A DNA stretch of 64,000 nt, taken from Enterococcus songbeiensis (GTDB lineage Bacteria > Bacillota > Bacilli > Lactobacillales > Enterococcaceae). Below the pieces are notes generated by a model. The model saw nothing but the letters and a program-made list of their open reading frames with translations, made no database searches and was not told the DNA's origin. Of this stretch, positions 51,239 to 61,240 are shown piece after piece; the first letter of the stretch is position 1, and each line of letters begins with the position of its first letter. A program made the position numbers and the translations under genes. Location: the NCBI RefSeq assembly GCF_005405265.1, contig NZ_BJDS01000009.1, forward strand, positions 1 to 64,000, in the 5' to 3' direction.

Positions 51239-52192
51239 CTAAGAGAAATTCTTTTCCTCTTGATAATCTGCGAGGAGCAAATGAACTTCGGACAACACAC
51301 TTTCCTTCAATTCCTCCGGATACTCCACCAACACATTGCGACCAAAGGAAATGAAATAATGGGTCATATACGCCAATTCTTCTTGATTGTAGCCACCGAT
51401 AATATAGACCTTTCCATCTTTCTCTTCCAATTGCATATTAGGATAATGATTCTTTAAAAATAGTTCTTTCCCAAATTCTGTCAATCGGCACCGAAAAGGA
51501 ATCGTGTGATAGGTATTTTCATAGTCCACCTGAAACTGCTTTAACTCCTTCTTAGAATAGGTTTTAGTGATTTTTTCATTCACAGAAACCTCACTCAAAT
51601 AATCACAGCGATAGGTTCCCCACTTTTTTCTTTCCATATCATAGCCGCTGCAAAACCAAATACCTCTACGATAAAACAGTTCCAAAATTTGTAGTTGAAC
51701 CACTTGGTCATCCTGTTGCTGATTCGTTGCCGTAATCACTTTTTCATCCAAAATCGCTTGCAAAATCAGCGGAAGATGTTTTAGTTCTTTTACTGGTGGT
51801 ACGCTAAGGTAATCAATGACCTCTAAAAGTTGAGAAACTTGCTGCTGTTGCGTCTCAGGAATGGTGGCTAATAGTTTTTGACGAATATGTTCATAAGATT
51901 TTTCAAACGGCGTACTGGATAATAAGGACAAAGCTTTCAATGCAAAAAAAATCGCCTGAATTTCCTCATTACTGAAATACACCGGCACCAACAATTTTTG
52001 ATTGATTAAACGATACCCGCCATAGCGTCCGTTTTCTACATAAAAAGGCAATCCCAAAAGCTCCAACTCGGCGATGTCCCGTAGCGCTGTCCGCTTCGAG
52101 ACATGAAATTCCGCCATTAGATCCTTCACCTGAAAAGTAGTCTTTCCACTGAGAAAAATCATCTCTTGGTTTAATCGCTCCGATTTATTCAT
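51239..52192 (-). CDS. HTH/WYL-domain transcriptional regulator (YafY-like)
   Basis: The 317-residue protein has an N-terminal DeoR-like helix-turn-helix (about 10-60; VKDLMAEFHVSKRTALRDIAELE), a WYL domain (about 130-210; LELFYRRGIWFCSGYDMERKKWGTYRCDYLSEV) and a C-terminal WCX-like extension. WYL domains bind nucleic acids or small ligands. The ATG at 52192 follows GGAG; a TTG at 52210 would add six residues. It is divergent from the reductase gene 85 bp away, which is its likely target. Confidence 0.88.
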   Translation of the reverse strand: MNKSERLNQEMIFLSGKTTFQVKDLMAEFHVSKRTALRDIAELELLGLPFYVENGRYGGYRLINQKLLVPVYFSNEEIQAIFFALKALSLLSSTPFEKSYEHIRQKLLATIPETQQQQVSQLLEVIDYLSVPPVKELKHLPLILQAILDEKVITATNQQQDDQVVQLQILELFYRRGIWFCSGYDMERKKWGTYRCDYLSEVSVNEKITKTYSKKELKQFQVDYENTYHTIPFRCRLTEFGKELFLKNHYPNMQLEEKDGKVYIIGGYNQEELAYMTHYFISFGRNVLVEYPEELKESVLSEVHLLLADYQEEKNFS

Positions 52193-52277
52193 TTTATTTC
52201 TCCATTTCAATGGTGACTTATTTTGGCACCTTTAGATAGTAAAGTGAGTATATCAAAAGGAAATGAGGAACTCAAAC

Positions 52278-52934
52278 ATGAAAACTTTACTTATTAACGC
52301 CCATCCCGATTACTTAAATCCAGCACATTTTTCACTAAAACTACAAACATTGTTTTTAAAAAAATTTGCTGAAGAATTTCCCCACGAAACAGCTACGGTG
52401 TTAAATCTCTATGAAACCCAAATTCCCCGAATCACTCCAGGAGAATTGCAGACGATTTGGACAAAACAGGCTGAAGGACTTCCTTTAGCTGATCAAGAAA
52501 AAGTGGTTGCCCAAACGTCACAGAATCTACTGGCACAATTCAAGAATCATCAACGTATCGTGATCGTATCCCCACTGCATAATTTCAATATCACTTCTGC
52601 ATTAAAAGATTATCTTGATAATATCCTGATTGCTCGAGAAACTTTCCGCTATCTTGATGCACCAGATGAAAACGGAAAAGTTTCCGTTGGCTTGATGAAG
52701 AACAATTACAGAATGCTGCTGCTTTTTGCCAGTGGTTCCCTCTACACAGAGAATACTATCTATCGTACGTTGGATTTTGCCCCCAACTATCTTAAAAGTA
52801 TGTTTCAAGAAATTATGGGGTTTGACCAAGTCGCTATCGTGCGGGCAGAAGGTACCGCTGTCTTGCCCGAAGAAACCATTTTATCGAAGGCTTCGCTGGA
52901 GCTGACGAATGCGTTTCAATCTTTCTACCGATAA
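52278..52934 (+). CDS. Flavodoxin-fold NAD(P)H oxidoreductase (azoreductase/quinone reductase type)
   Basis: The 218-residue protein has the AzoR/MdaB fold: LLINAHPDYLNPAHFS (FMN phosphate loop), IVIVSPLHNFNITSALKDYLDNI and LLLFASGSLY. Such enzymes reduce quinones, azo dyes or nitro compounds with FMN. Physiological substrate is unknown. The ATG at 52278 follows GAGGAAC; the ATG at 52263 overlaps that site. It is probably controlled by the divergent WYL regulator. Confidence 0.86.
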   Translation: MKTLLINAHPDYLNPAHFSLKLQTLFLKKFAEEFPHETATVLNLYETQIPRITPGELQTIWTKQAEGLPLADQEKVVAQTSQNLLAQFKNHQRIVIVSPLHNFNITSALKDYLDNILIARETFRYLDAPDENGKVSVGLMKNNYRMLLLFASGSLYTENTIYRTLDFAPNYLKSMFQEIMGFDQVAIVRAEGTAVLPEETILSKASLELTNAFQSFYR

Positions 52935-52935
52935 A

Positions 52936-52990
52936 AAACGCTCGACCACAATCATCAGCTTTTATGCTGATTTTTGAGGTCGAACGCTTT
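52936..52990. terminator. Bidirectional terminator after the reductase gene
   Basis: GCTCGACC and GGTCGAAC flank an inner ATCAGC/GCTGAT hairpin with T-rich ends, between convergent genes. Confidence 0.8.
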
Positions 52991-53876
52991 ATTTTATTTC
53001 TCCGTACATCGTTGTTTCACCCATTTGTAAAATTGCCGTATGGGCATCTTTTGTCAAAAAGAATTGGAAGGGCAATGGGTCATTCCCTAACGCTTGGGGA
53101 CCGTAACGTTCCGCAAAAAGATTCATATCCCAATTTAAGATATATTCATCCATTCTTTGTTGAAAAGAACGAATCGTATAAAACCGATCATTATAATAAA
53201 AATGAACTGTCGTCTCTGTGATTTCCATAATCGGTTGCCGCTGTGCATCATCAGTTGGTGCATCATACCAAATTTGTTGCAGCTCTTGGGGAATTTTCAC
53301 CGTTGTCACAGCCGGTTTATCATTTACTGCTTCTGATTTTTCTGCTTGTTGTTCCACCAATTGTATCGTCAATTGCTGCACACGAGTTTGTTCATCTGCA
53401 AGATAGGCGGGAGTCAGCTCAAGTTTTTGGATTTTTACAAGCTGCTCAATAGCTTCGTTTCTTTTTCCACTTGTAAGTAATTCCTGTAATTGATTGATTT
53501 GGTCATTGACCTGATCCACTTGTTTTTCAAGATCTGCAACTTCTGCAAGCAATTCGCTTCCTTTTTGTTTGATAATTCGGGAACTTTTTTCATTCCTGAC
53601 TACCTGATCAGCGATTTTTTTTGCAGCAGATAATTTGCCTTTAGCAATCTCCTCGGTACTGTGTTGTAGCTGTTCCACCTGTTCTTGGTACTGAGAAAGC
53701 TCTTTATCTCCAGGGTTTAAACTTTCCGCTAAAGAAAAATAAGCCAGTGCCTGCTCGTATTGCCCTTTGGCGGTTGCTGTGATTCCTTTAGAAAAACCGC
53801 GATCAAATGCTTGGTTTTCTCCGCATCCCGTCAAGAAAAGCAGACAGAAAAGAAAAATAATCGTTTTTTTCATCAT
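52989..53876 (-). CDS. Lipoprotein of unknown function with coiled-coil middle
   Basis: The 295-residue product has a lipoprotein signal peptide with lipobox LTGC (Cys18), then a TPR-like segment (KGQYEQALAYFSLAESLNP, about 38-56), a coiled-coil stretch (about 60-190) and a C-terminal globular part (about 200-295; FYYNDRFYTIRSFQQRMDEY). I do not recognise the family. It should be anchored to the outer face of the membrane. The upstream ribosome site is weak. It follows the LPKTN surface-protein gene by 84 bp on the same strand without a clear terminator, so cotranscription is possible. Confidence 0.75.
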   Translation of the reverse strand: MMKKTIIFLFCLLFLTGCGENQAFDRGFSKGITATAKGQYEQALAYFSLAESLNPGDKELSQYQEQVEQLQHSTEEIAKGKLSAAKKIADQVVRNEKSSRIIKQKGSELLAEVADLEKQVDQVNDQINQLQELLTSGKRNEAIEQLVKIQKLELTPAYLADEQTRVQQLTIQLVEQQAEKSEAVNDKPAVTTVKIPQELQQIWYDAPTDDAQRQPIMEITETTVHFYYNDRFYTIRSFQQRMDEYILNWDMNLFAERYGPQALGNDPLPFQFFLTKDAHTAILQMGETTMYGEIK

Positions 53877-53960
53877 TTTTAGAATCTTTCTGTTTTTTTC
53901 TATCCTACCATATTTTTTGATGAAAAACGAAAGTCACCTAATCCTTATCGTTCAGATTCT

Positions 53961-54869
53961 TTATTTTCTTCGTAAAACAACTCCACCAAGTCCTAACAAA
54001 ATCATCCCCGCTCCCACCATCCACAAAGATGTTGCTTGATCATTTGTTTTAGGAAGCCGTTTTTTATTTTGAGCGAAAGTTGTTGTTGGTTTTTGTGAAT
54101 CGCTCCTTTGATTAGACATCAACGGAACCATCGAAGTAGAAGTCGCTGGTTTCTCACCGCTAGAAGATTCTTCTGTACTTGAATTGCTACTGCTGATGCT
54201 TGGCTCCGTGCTGGAGTCGCTACTGCTCCTGCTTGGTTCCGTGCTGGAGTCGCTACTGCTCCTGCTCGGTTCTGTACTGGAATCGCTACTGCTCCTGCTT
54301 GGTTCTGTGCTGGAGTCGCTACTGCTCCTGCTCGGCTCCGTACTGGAATCGCTACTGCTTGGTTCTGTACTGGAATCGCTGGAACTTGAATCTCCACCAG
54401 TAATTACTTCAAAGGTGATCGTTTCTGGTGCATAACTACCGATTCCCGCCCCTTTTACAGAAAAACTGATGGTAAAACGAGTGAGAGCTATCTCTTCAGG
54501 AATCACTAAATCAAAAAATGCCGTTCCCATTTTAGGATTATCCGGATCTGGCTGCAGCATTGTCTCATTGATTATCGAAACACCCGCTGGAGCCCCATTG
54601 ATGGATACTTGAATTCCAGAAGGATTAGCCAAACTTCCCCCATAAAAGTGAACCAATGCTCCTAAAGACAACACTTGACCGGGAGTGACCTTGACAATAT
54701 TCGAATGGATATTTTCTCCAGTATCTGCAAAAAATATTTCCGTATCCGTTACATAAATCGGTTCTCTAGCCATCGTCGTTTGAGCAGCAAAATTTTCTGC
54801 TGTGGGCACAACAAATAACCCTCCCAACAAAATTGTTGCGACACCAATTCTCCCTATTTTGTTCAACAT
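53961..54869 (-). CDS. Sortase-anchored Ser-rich surface protein with LPKTN motif
   Basis: The 302-residue precursor has a signal peptide (about 1-28), an Ig-like or adhesion-like domain (about 35-155; VTPGQVLSLGALVHFYGG) and a Ser/Asp/Glu/Pro repeat stalk (about 158-245). A spacer follows, and the cell-wall sorting signal has LPKTN, a hydrophobic helix and the RRK end. LPxTN differs from the usual LPxTG, but class A sortases can accept it. The ligand is unknown. AAAGGAG supports the start. The stalk repeats are nearly identical in DNA, so its length may vary between strains. Confidence 0.85.
   Translation of the reverse strand: MLNKIGRIGVATILLGGLFVVPTAENFAAQTTMAREPIYVTDTEIFFADTGENIHSNIVKVTPGQVLSLGALVHFYGGSLANPSGIQVSINGAPAGVSIINETMLQPDPDNPKMGTAFFDLVIPEEIALTRFTISFSVKGAGIGSYAPETITFEVITGGDSSSSDSSTEPSSSDSSTEPSRSSSDSSTEPSRSSSDSSTEPSRSSSDSSTEPSRSSSDSSTEPSISSSNSSTEESSSGEKPATSTSMVPLMSNQRSDSQKPTTTFAQNKKRLPKTNDQATSLWMVGAGMILLGLGGVVLRRK
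54186..54383 (-). repeat. In-frame 33-bp tandem repeats in the surface-protein gene
   Basis: Six GCTACTGCT marks recur every 33 bp (54186, 54219, 54252, 54285, 54318, 54351), coding for an 11-residue unit of the form SSSDSSTEPSR. A shorter unit closes the array on the upstream side of the gene. Differences between units are few and mostly silent. Confidence 0.92.
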
Positions 54870-55017
54870 ATAAAAAAAACTCCTTTCATTTTGACCGTTT
54901 TAAAGGATAACGCAAGTATCCGCAAAAAACAATAATAAGAGTTATTTTATTAAAATTCGTTGATAATTTTTGCAAAATTAAAAACAGTCAGAGAGGGAAA
55001 CCTTGATATATCAAGGA

Positions 55018-55052
55018 TTAAAAAACATCACGGCGTTTTTTCCGTGATGTTT
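55018..55052 (-). terminator. Terminator of the maltodextrin operon
   Basis: AAACATCACGG pairs with CCGTGATGTTT around AAAAAACG, followed by six Ts on the minus strand, after the oligo-1,6-glucosidase gene. The rest of the gap to the surface-protein gene (54870-55017) shows nothing further. Confidence 0.88.
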
Positions 55053-55076
55053 TATCAAGCTATTCTGTTTGTTCCA

Positions 55077-56726
<1,650 letters not shown>

Positions 56727-58481
56727 CTATTTCGTGATCACAAATCCATTTGGTGAAATTACTAAGTGTGTTCCCTGAACACTCGTCAAATGAGACAGGA
56801 GAATTTCTTTTGGTAATGGAATCTCTTGCAGCTCTTTGCCGGCATTAAAGAGCCCTCTCACCGTTTGTTCGTTGATTTGCCGCTGCAATTCAATCACTCC
56901 ACGCTCTTCTTCCACCTGCTGCCAAACCATTTTTCCTTCTGAGAAAATAGCTTGATTGTTTTTACGAAAGGCAATCAGTTCTTTGAAGAAGGCAAACATA
57001 TCCTGATCTCCTGACGTCCAGTCCATACATTTCCGACAATCTGGGTCCATTTCACCGGTCATTGCAAATTCATCGCCGTAATAAATGCAAGGTACGCCCG
57101 GCTGCATGAAGGTAAATGCCAGAACCTGCTTCATTAAATCTTTATTTCCCTCGGCTTCTGTCAGTAAACGTGGTGTGTCATGAGAATCCAGCACATTAAA
57201 TTGAATTTCATTGGTTTGTTGACGATACATCATCAACTGACTATTGATTTCTGAGACCATTTTCGTCATAGGAATTTTATCTTTAACGAAAAATTCCATA
57301 ATTGCATCGGTATACGCATAGTTCATAACCGCATGGAATTCATCGCCTTGCAACCAACTTTGTGAAGAATGCCAAATTTCGCCTAAAATATAGAAATCTT
57401 TTTTTGTTTCATCACAAACTTTGCGAAATTCCTTCCAAAATTGATGATCCACCTCATTGGCAACATCCAAACGCCACGCATCGATATCAAATTCTTCGAT
57501 CCAGTACTTTGCAATTTCTAACAGATAGGCTTTGACCTCAGGATTTGCCGTATTTAATTTTGGCATGTGAGGGGTAAAGGCAAACACATCATAGGTAATG
57601 TTAGAGGCTTGCTCAAAGTCAGCACTCTCTTGATAAGAAACCGGAAATTCATGGATATGAAACCAATCGGCATAAGGAGAATCCTTGCCATTTTTAATTA
57701 CATCCTGCCATTGTGGAGAGGTATCCCCAATATGATTAAATACTGCATCCAGCATTACTTTGATTCCCCGGCGATGACATTCGTCCACTAATTTTTTGAA
57801 GGTTTCCTTATCACCAAAGGCCGGATCAATATTCAAATAGTTAATTGTATCGTATTTATGATTAGAGTAAGCTTCAAAAATCGGACAAAAATAAATACCG
57901 TTGATTCCCAGCTCCACTAAATGATCCAAGTGATCAATCACACCTTGTAAATCCCCACCAAAAAAATCCTGCCGATCCGGTGCTTTCGATCCCCATGCTA
58001 ATGTTCCTTCGGGGTCATTGGTGGGATCCCCATTAGCAAACCGTTCGGGAAAAATCTGATACCATACCGTCTTTTTTACCCATTCCGGCGCTTGGAAACG
58101 ATCGGCATCGTGAAAATACGGCATCCGAAAATAATTATTGGGCATCGCCAAATAATTTTCTTCAAAAGGATAAATCCCGTGGTCACCGAACAACGCTCGA
58201 ATGCCATCCAGTCCAACAACTTCAAAAGCATAGGACATGCGATTATATTTTTCTTCCGTATCAACGACCCAATAATCATATAAATCTGTCGATAAATATT
58301 TGGTCATCGGTAATTTTTGTTGGTACCATTTCTCTTCATTTAGTGTGTAGGGATCGCCATGTAAAAGATTGGCTTGTTTCACATCTCCTCTGGCTGTTCG
58401 CAGTCTTACATGCATGGTTTTGTCTTTATACAAATACGCAAATTCGCTTTCTGGACGATGATAGATTGCAGATGTAATCAT
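56727..58481 (-). CDS. Neopullulanase / cyclomaltodextrinase / maltogenic amylase (GH13_20)
   Basis: The 584-residue protein has an N-terminal CBM34-like domain (about 1-120; ITSAIYHRPESEFAYLYKDKT) and a GH13 barrel with MLDAVFNHIG, AWRLDVANEVD (nucleophile Asp), FYILGEIWH (acid Glu) and VLDSHDTPR. This layout gives dimeric cytoplasmic enzymes that open cyclodextrins or cut maltodextrins and pullulan. No signal peptide is present, in line with import of dextrins by the neighbouring transporter. AAAGGAG precedes the ATG, which overlaps the regulator gene by 4 bp. Confidence 0.92.
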   Translation of the reverse strand: MITSAIYHRPESEFAYLYKDKTMHVRLRTARGDVKQANLLHGDPYTLNEEKWYQQKLPMTKYLSTDLYDYWVVDTEEKYNRMSYAFEVVGLDGIRALFGDHGIYPFEENYLAMPNNYFRMPYFHDADRFQAPEWVKKTVWYQIFPERFANGDPTNDPEGTLAWGSKAPDRQDFFGGDLQGVIDHLDHLVELGINGIYFCPIFEAYSNHKYDTINYLNIDPAFGDKETFKKLVDECHRRGIKVMLDAVFNHIGDTSPQWQDVIKNGKDSPYADWFHIHEFPVSYQESADFEQASNITYDVFAFTPHMPKLNTANPEVKAYLLEIAKYWIEEFDIDAWRLDVANEVDHQFWKEFRKVCDETKKDFYILGEIWHSSQSWLQGDEFHAVMNYAYTDAIMEFFVKDKIPMTKMVSEINSQLMMYRQQTNEIQFNVLDSHDTPRLLTEAEGNKDLMKQVLAFTFMQPGVPCIYYGDEFAMTGEMDPDCRKCMDWTSGDQDMFAFFKELIAFRKNNQAIFSEGKMVWQQVEEERGVIELQRQINEQTVRGLFNAGKELQEIPLPKEILLSHLTSVQGTHLVISPNGFVITK

Positions 58482-59446
58482 GTTGTTGACTCCTTTGCTT
58501 TTTTCGTTGATTCTCTCACGACGAGTTCTGGCAAAAAACGGCGATATCCTTGACTTCTTCCACCCGCTTCAATTTTTTTAATTAGCATTTCCCCGCACGC
58601 TTCGCCCATGGTGACCAACGGCTGTTTTGCCGTTGTCATTTTGGGAAAGCTTATCTGATCGAGAAAAACGCCATCAAACCCGATGATTCCAAAATCATCG
58701 GGTATTGATCCGCCACATTTTTGAATTCCCCGCTCAATACCGATTGCTAAGCGATCCGTACTGCAAATAAAACAAGTATTTTTTAGAAACTCTTGCCAAT
58801 TTTTTTCAATAAATTGTTGGGAAAGGGTGGAATGATTATTAAAATGATAAACCGTTGCCGTTTTTTGATGTTGCTTCATTTCCTCCAGATAGCCCTTTTC
58901 TCGAGCGTGTTCGAAGGATTCATCAACATCCATACCAATATAAACAATCTGTTCATAGCCAGTTTCAATCGCATACTTCGTGGTGGTTCTCGTGCCGTAC
59001 CAATTATCGCAATCGACAAAATCAAAATTTTGATCATTTTCGCCAAATAACACGACTGGTTTATCAATAGATTTTATCAATTCCAAATCGTTCTTACGAA
59101 ATCCTGTAATAATCACGCCATCACAGTTATTCGTATCAAACTCTCCTTTTGTCACTAATTGTAAGGAATAGTGGCAGTTCCCAACCGCTCTAGCGATTCC
59201 CATCAACAGATTCATATAATATGGTTCTGTCGAATCAATTTCTTCCAAAATAAATAACTTTATGATTTGTGTTCGTTTATTTGCGAGTGCTTTTGCCATA
59301 ATGTTCGGTTGGTAATCAAGTTCACCCATCGCACGATATACCAATTTTTTTAATTCATCTGTAACCTTCTCTGGATGATTGATTACACGAGAAACCGTCA
59401 TCTTAGAAACATTGGCTGCTTTTGCAACATCTGCAATGGTTGTCAT
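58478..59446 (-). CDS. malR: LacI family transcriptional regulator (MalR-like)
   Basis: The 322-residue protein has the LacI helix-turn-helix (TIADVAKAANVSKMTVSRVINHPEKV, residues 3-28), the hinge and a periplasmic-binding-type core (about 60-320). It lies inside the operon and probably represses it through the palindromes near 62590, 62630 and 62725. The ligand is likely maltose or a maltodextrin; this is inference from context. AAGGAG precedes the ATG. It follows the permease by 41 bp. Confidence 0.88.
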   Translation of the reverse strand: MTTIADVAKAANVSKMTVSRVINHPEKVTDELKKLVYRAMGELDYQPNIMAKALANKRTQIIKLFILEEIDSTEPYYMNLLMGIARAVGNCHYSLQLVTKGEFDTNNCDGVIITGFRKNDLELIKSIDKPVVLFGENDQNFDFVDCDNWYGTRTTTKYAIETGYEQIVYIGMDVDESFEHAREKGYLEEMKQHQKTATVYHFNNHSTLSQQFIEKNWQEFLKNTCFICSTDRLAIGIERGIQKCGGSIPDDFGIIGFDGVFLDQISFPKMTTAKQPLVTMGEACGEMLIKKIEAGGRSQGYRRFLPELVVRESTKKAKESTT

Positions 59447-59487
59447 AAAAAAACTCCTTGATCTTCTAATTATCTTACTAATTTATC

Positions 59488-60312
59488 CTATTTCACTGCT
59501 CCTTCAGCAACACCTTTGATAATTTGTTTTTGCATAATAAAGTAGAAAATGATTACTGGTAATACAGCAATTACTAATCCGGCTAACGCAAGATGCCATT
59601 GTTTCGTGTACTGTCCAAAGAAAAAGAACATTTTTAATGGAATCGTTTGTGTGGATGGTGAATTAATAACGAGTGATGGTAACAAATAGTCATTCCAAAT
59701 CCACATCGTATTTAAAACAGCTACTGTAACTGTTGTTGGTTTAAGCATTGGAAAAATAACTTTCCAGAATACTTGAAATCGAGTCGCCCCATCAATGATC
59801 GCCGCTTCATCCAAGGCTTTTGGAATTGCTTTTAACGCACCATGATACAAAAAGATCGACATGCTTGCCCCAAAACCTAAGTACATGAAAATAATTCCCA
59901 CTTGATTCAACATTTGCGCTTTTCCAAAAATTGACACTAACGGGATCATAACTGATTGGAAAGGAACCAGCATTGCTGCAACAAATAACATAAACAAAAT
60001 GCCGCTAAATTTGGTTTTTGTACGTTCCAAGGCATAGGCACACATTGCGGAGAAAATGATGATGACAACAACACTGATAATGGTAATGAATAGAGAATTA
60101 AACAATGTTTTCAAGAAATCCAATTGACGAAATGACTCCGGATAATTTTCAAAGGTAAAACTATCAGGGGTTCCCAATGGATTTGTAAAAATTTCTTGTT
60201 TTGTTTTAAAAGAATTCGTCAGCATCAAATAAAAGGGAATCAACCATACTAACCCTAAAACCAACCCAAGCAGGCTTCGACCTAATTGACTGGCTACTTT
60301 TTGTTTTTTCAT
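59488..60312 (-). CDS. malG: Maltodextrin ABC transporter permease, MalG type
   Basis: The 274-residue protein has six membrane helices and the ATPase-coupling EAA motif DEAAIIDGATRFQVFWKVIFPMLKP (about 175-199). N-terminal KKQKV and the FKTKQEIF segment after helix 1 match carbohydrate permeases of the MalG/MalD class. AGAGG precedes its ATG, which shares one base with the stop of the MalF-type gene. No ATPase gene lies in the operon, so a shared MsmX/MsmK-type ATPase is assumed. Confidence 0.9.
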   Translation of the reverse strand: MKKQKVASQLGRSLLGLVLGLVWLIPFYLMLTNSFKTKQEIFTNPLGTPDSFTFENYPESFRQLDFLKTLFNSLFITIISVVVIIIFSAMCAYALERTKTKFSGILFMLFVAAMLVPFQSVMIPLVSIFGKAQMLNQVGIIFMYLGFGASMSIFLYHGALKAIPKALDEAAIIDGATRFQVFWKVIFPMLKPTTVTVAVLNTMWIWNDYLLPSLVINSPSTQTIPLKMFFFFGQYTKQWHLALAGLVIAVLPVIIFYFIMQKQIIKGVAEGAVK

Positions 60313-61175
60313 TATGCTTCGACCTCTTTTCTCTTGGTTAAATAAACCTGCGTCAAGGAAATAATAGCAACAAATAGGAAGAAAATAACTGCTTTTGATT
60401 GTGCATAGCCCATTTTATTTTCTAAAAAGGCCGTATTATAAATATTCATCGCAACCATCTGTGTAGAACTGTAAGGTCCGCCGTTTGTCAAAGACAAGTT
60501 TTGATCGTACAGCTTGAAACAGTTGGATAATGTCATAAACAAACTTACAGTAAAGCCAGGCATGATTAGTGGGAATTTTACATTCCAGAATTTTTGCCAA
60601 GCAGTTGCGCCATCCAAATCGGCAGCTTCTAGTAATGATTCGTCGACTCCTTGTAAATAAGAAATATAAATAACCATAATGTACCCTGACATTTGCCAGC
60701 ACATCACGATAACCATCGCCCAAAAACCAGTTTGAGTCGTTGATAACCAGGTTTTAAGTCCGGCGTTTCCTAAAGTATCACCAATCGCTGAAAAGGCATT
60801 GATGAAAATAAACTGCCAAATGAACCCAAGAATAAGTCCGCCAATCAAATTTGGCATAAAGAAAATCGTACGCAAAAGATTGGAACCTTTAAACTTGCTG
60901 GTAACAAGAATTGCTAAGCTTAAACCAATTACATTGATCAGAATAATGGAAACCGCAGAGAACTTGACCGTAAACCAAATGGCGCTCCAAAATCCGCTGT
61001 CTTTGAAGACATTGACATAATTTTCAATTCCAACAAAGTTTCCTTTTGCAACTGCATCCCAATCAGTAAACGAATAATAGATTCCATAAATGAATGGCAC
61101 AATAACAACTAACGTCAATGCAATAAGTACCGGTGCAGAAAAAATATAAAACCAGTGTTTCTTTTGATACTTCAT
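60312..61175 (-). CDS. malF: Maltodextrin ABC transporter permease, MalF type
   Basis: The 287-residue protein has six membrane helices and the EAA loop LLEAADLDGATAWQKFWNVKFPLIMPG (about 188-214). It pairs with the MalG-type permease. The ATG at 61175 is chosen for its AAGGGGG site; the frame stays open 29 codons upstream, but those codons run through the hairpin at 61191-61228 and show no membrane segment. It lacks the long N-terminal extension of E. coli MalF, as is normal in Firmicutes. Confidence 0.9.
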   Translation of the reverse strand: MKYQKKHWFYIFSAPVLIALTLVVIVPFIYGIYYSFTDWDAVAKGNFVGIENYVNVFKDSGFWSAIWFTVKFSAVSIILINVIGLSLAILVTSKFKGSNLLRTIFFMPNLIGGLILGFIWQFIFINAFSAIGDTLGNAGLKTWLSTTQTGFWAMVIVMCWQMSGYIMVIYISYLQGVDESLLEAADLDGATAWQKFWNVKFPLIMPGFTVSLFMTLSNCFKLYDQNLSLTNGGPYSSTQMVAMNIYNTAFLENKMGYAQSKAVIFFLFVAIISLTQVYLTKRKEVEA

Positions 61176-61190
61176 GGTGTTGTCCCCCTT

Positions 61191-61228
61191 AATTAAAACA
61201 CGAGAGGCAGCCAGAGCTTTCTCTCGTG
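61191..61228 (-). terminator. Hairpin between malE and malF, partial terminator or mRNA-stability element
   Basis: CACGAGAG and CTCTCGTG pair around a 14-nt loop, followed by TTTTAATT on the minus strand. Such a weak terminator after the binding-protein gene would raise its level above the permeases. Confidence 0.7.
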
Positions 61229-61240
61229 CATAACGAATGT

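Noticed and set aside
54184-54435. Leu-rich reading frame opposite the surface-protein repeats
   Set aside because: It is the mirror of the Ser-rich repeat array, with no ribosome site and no independent support.
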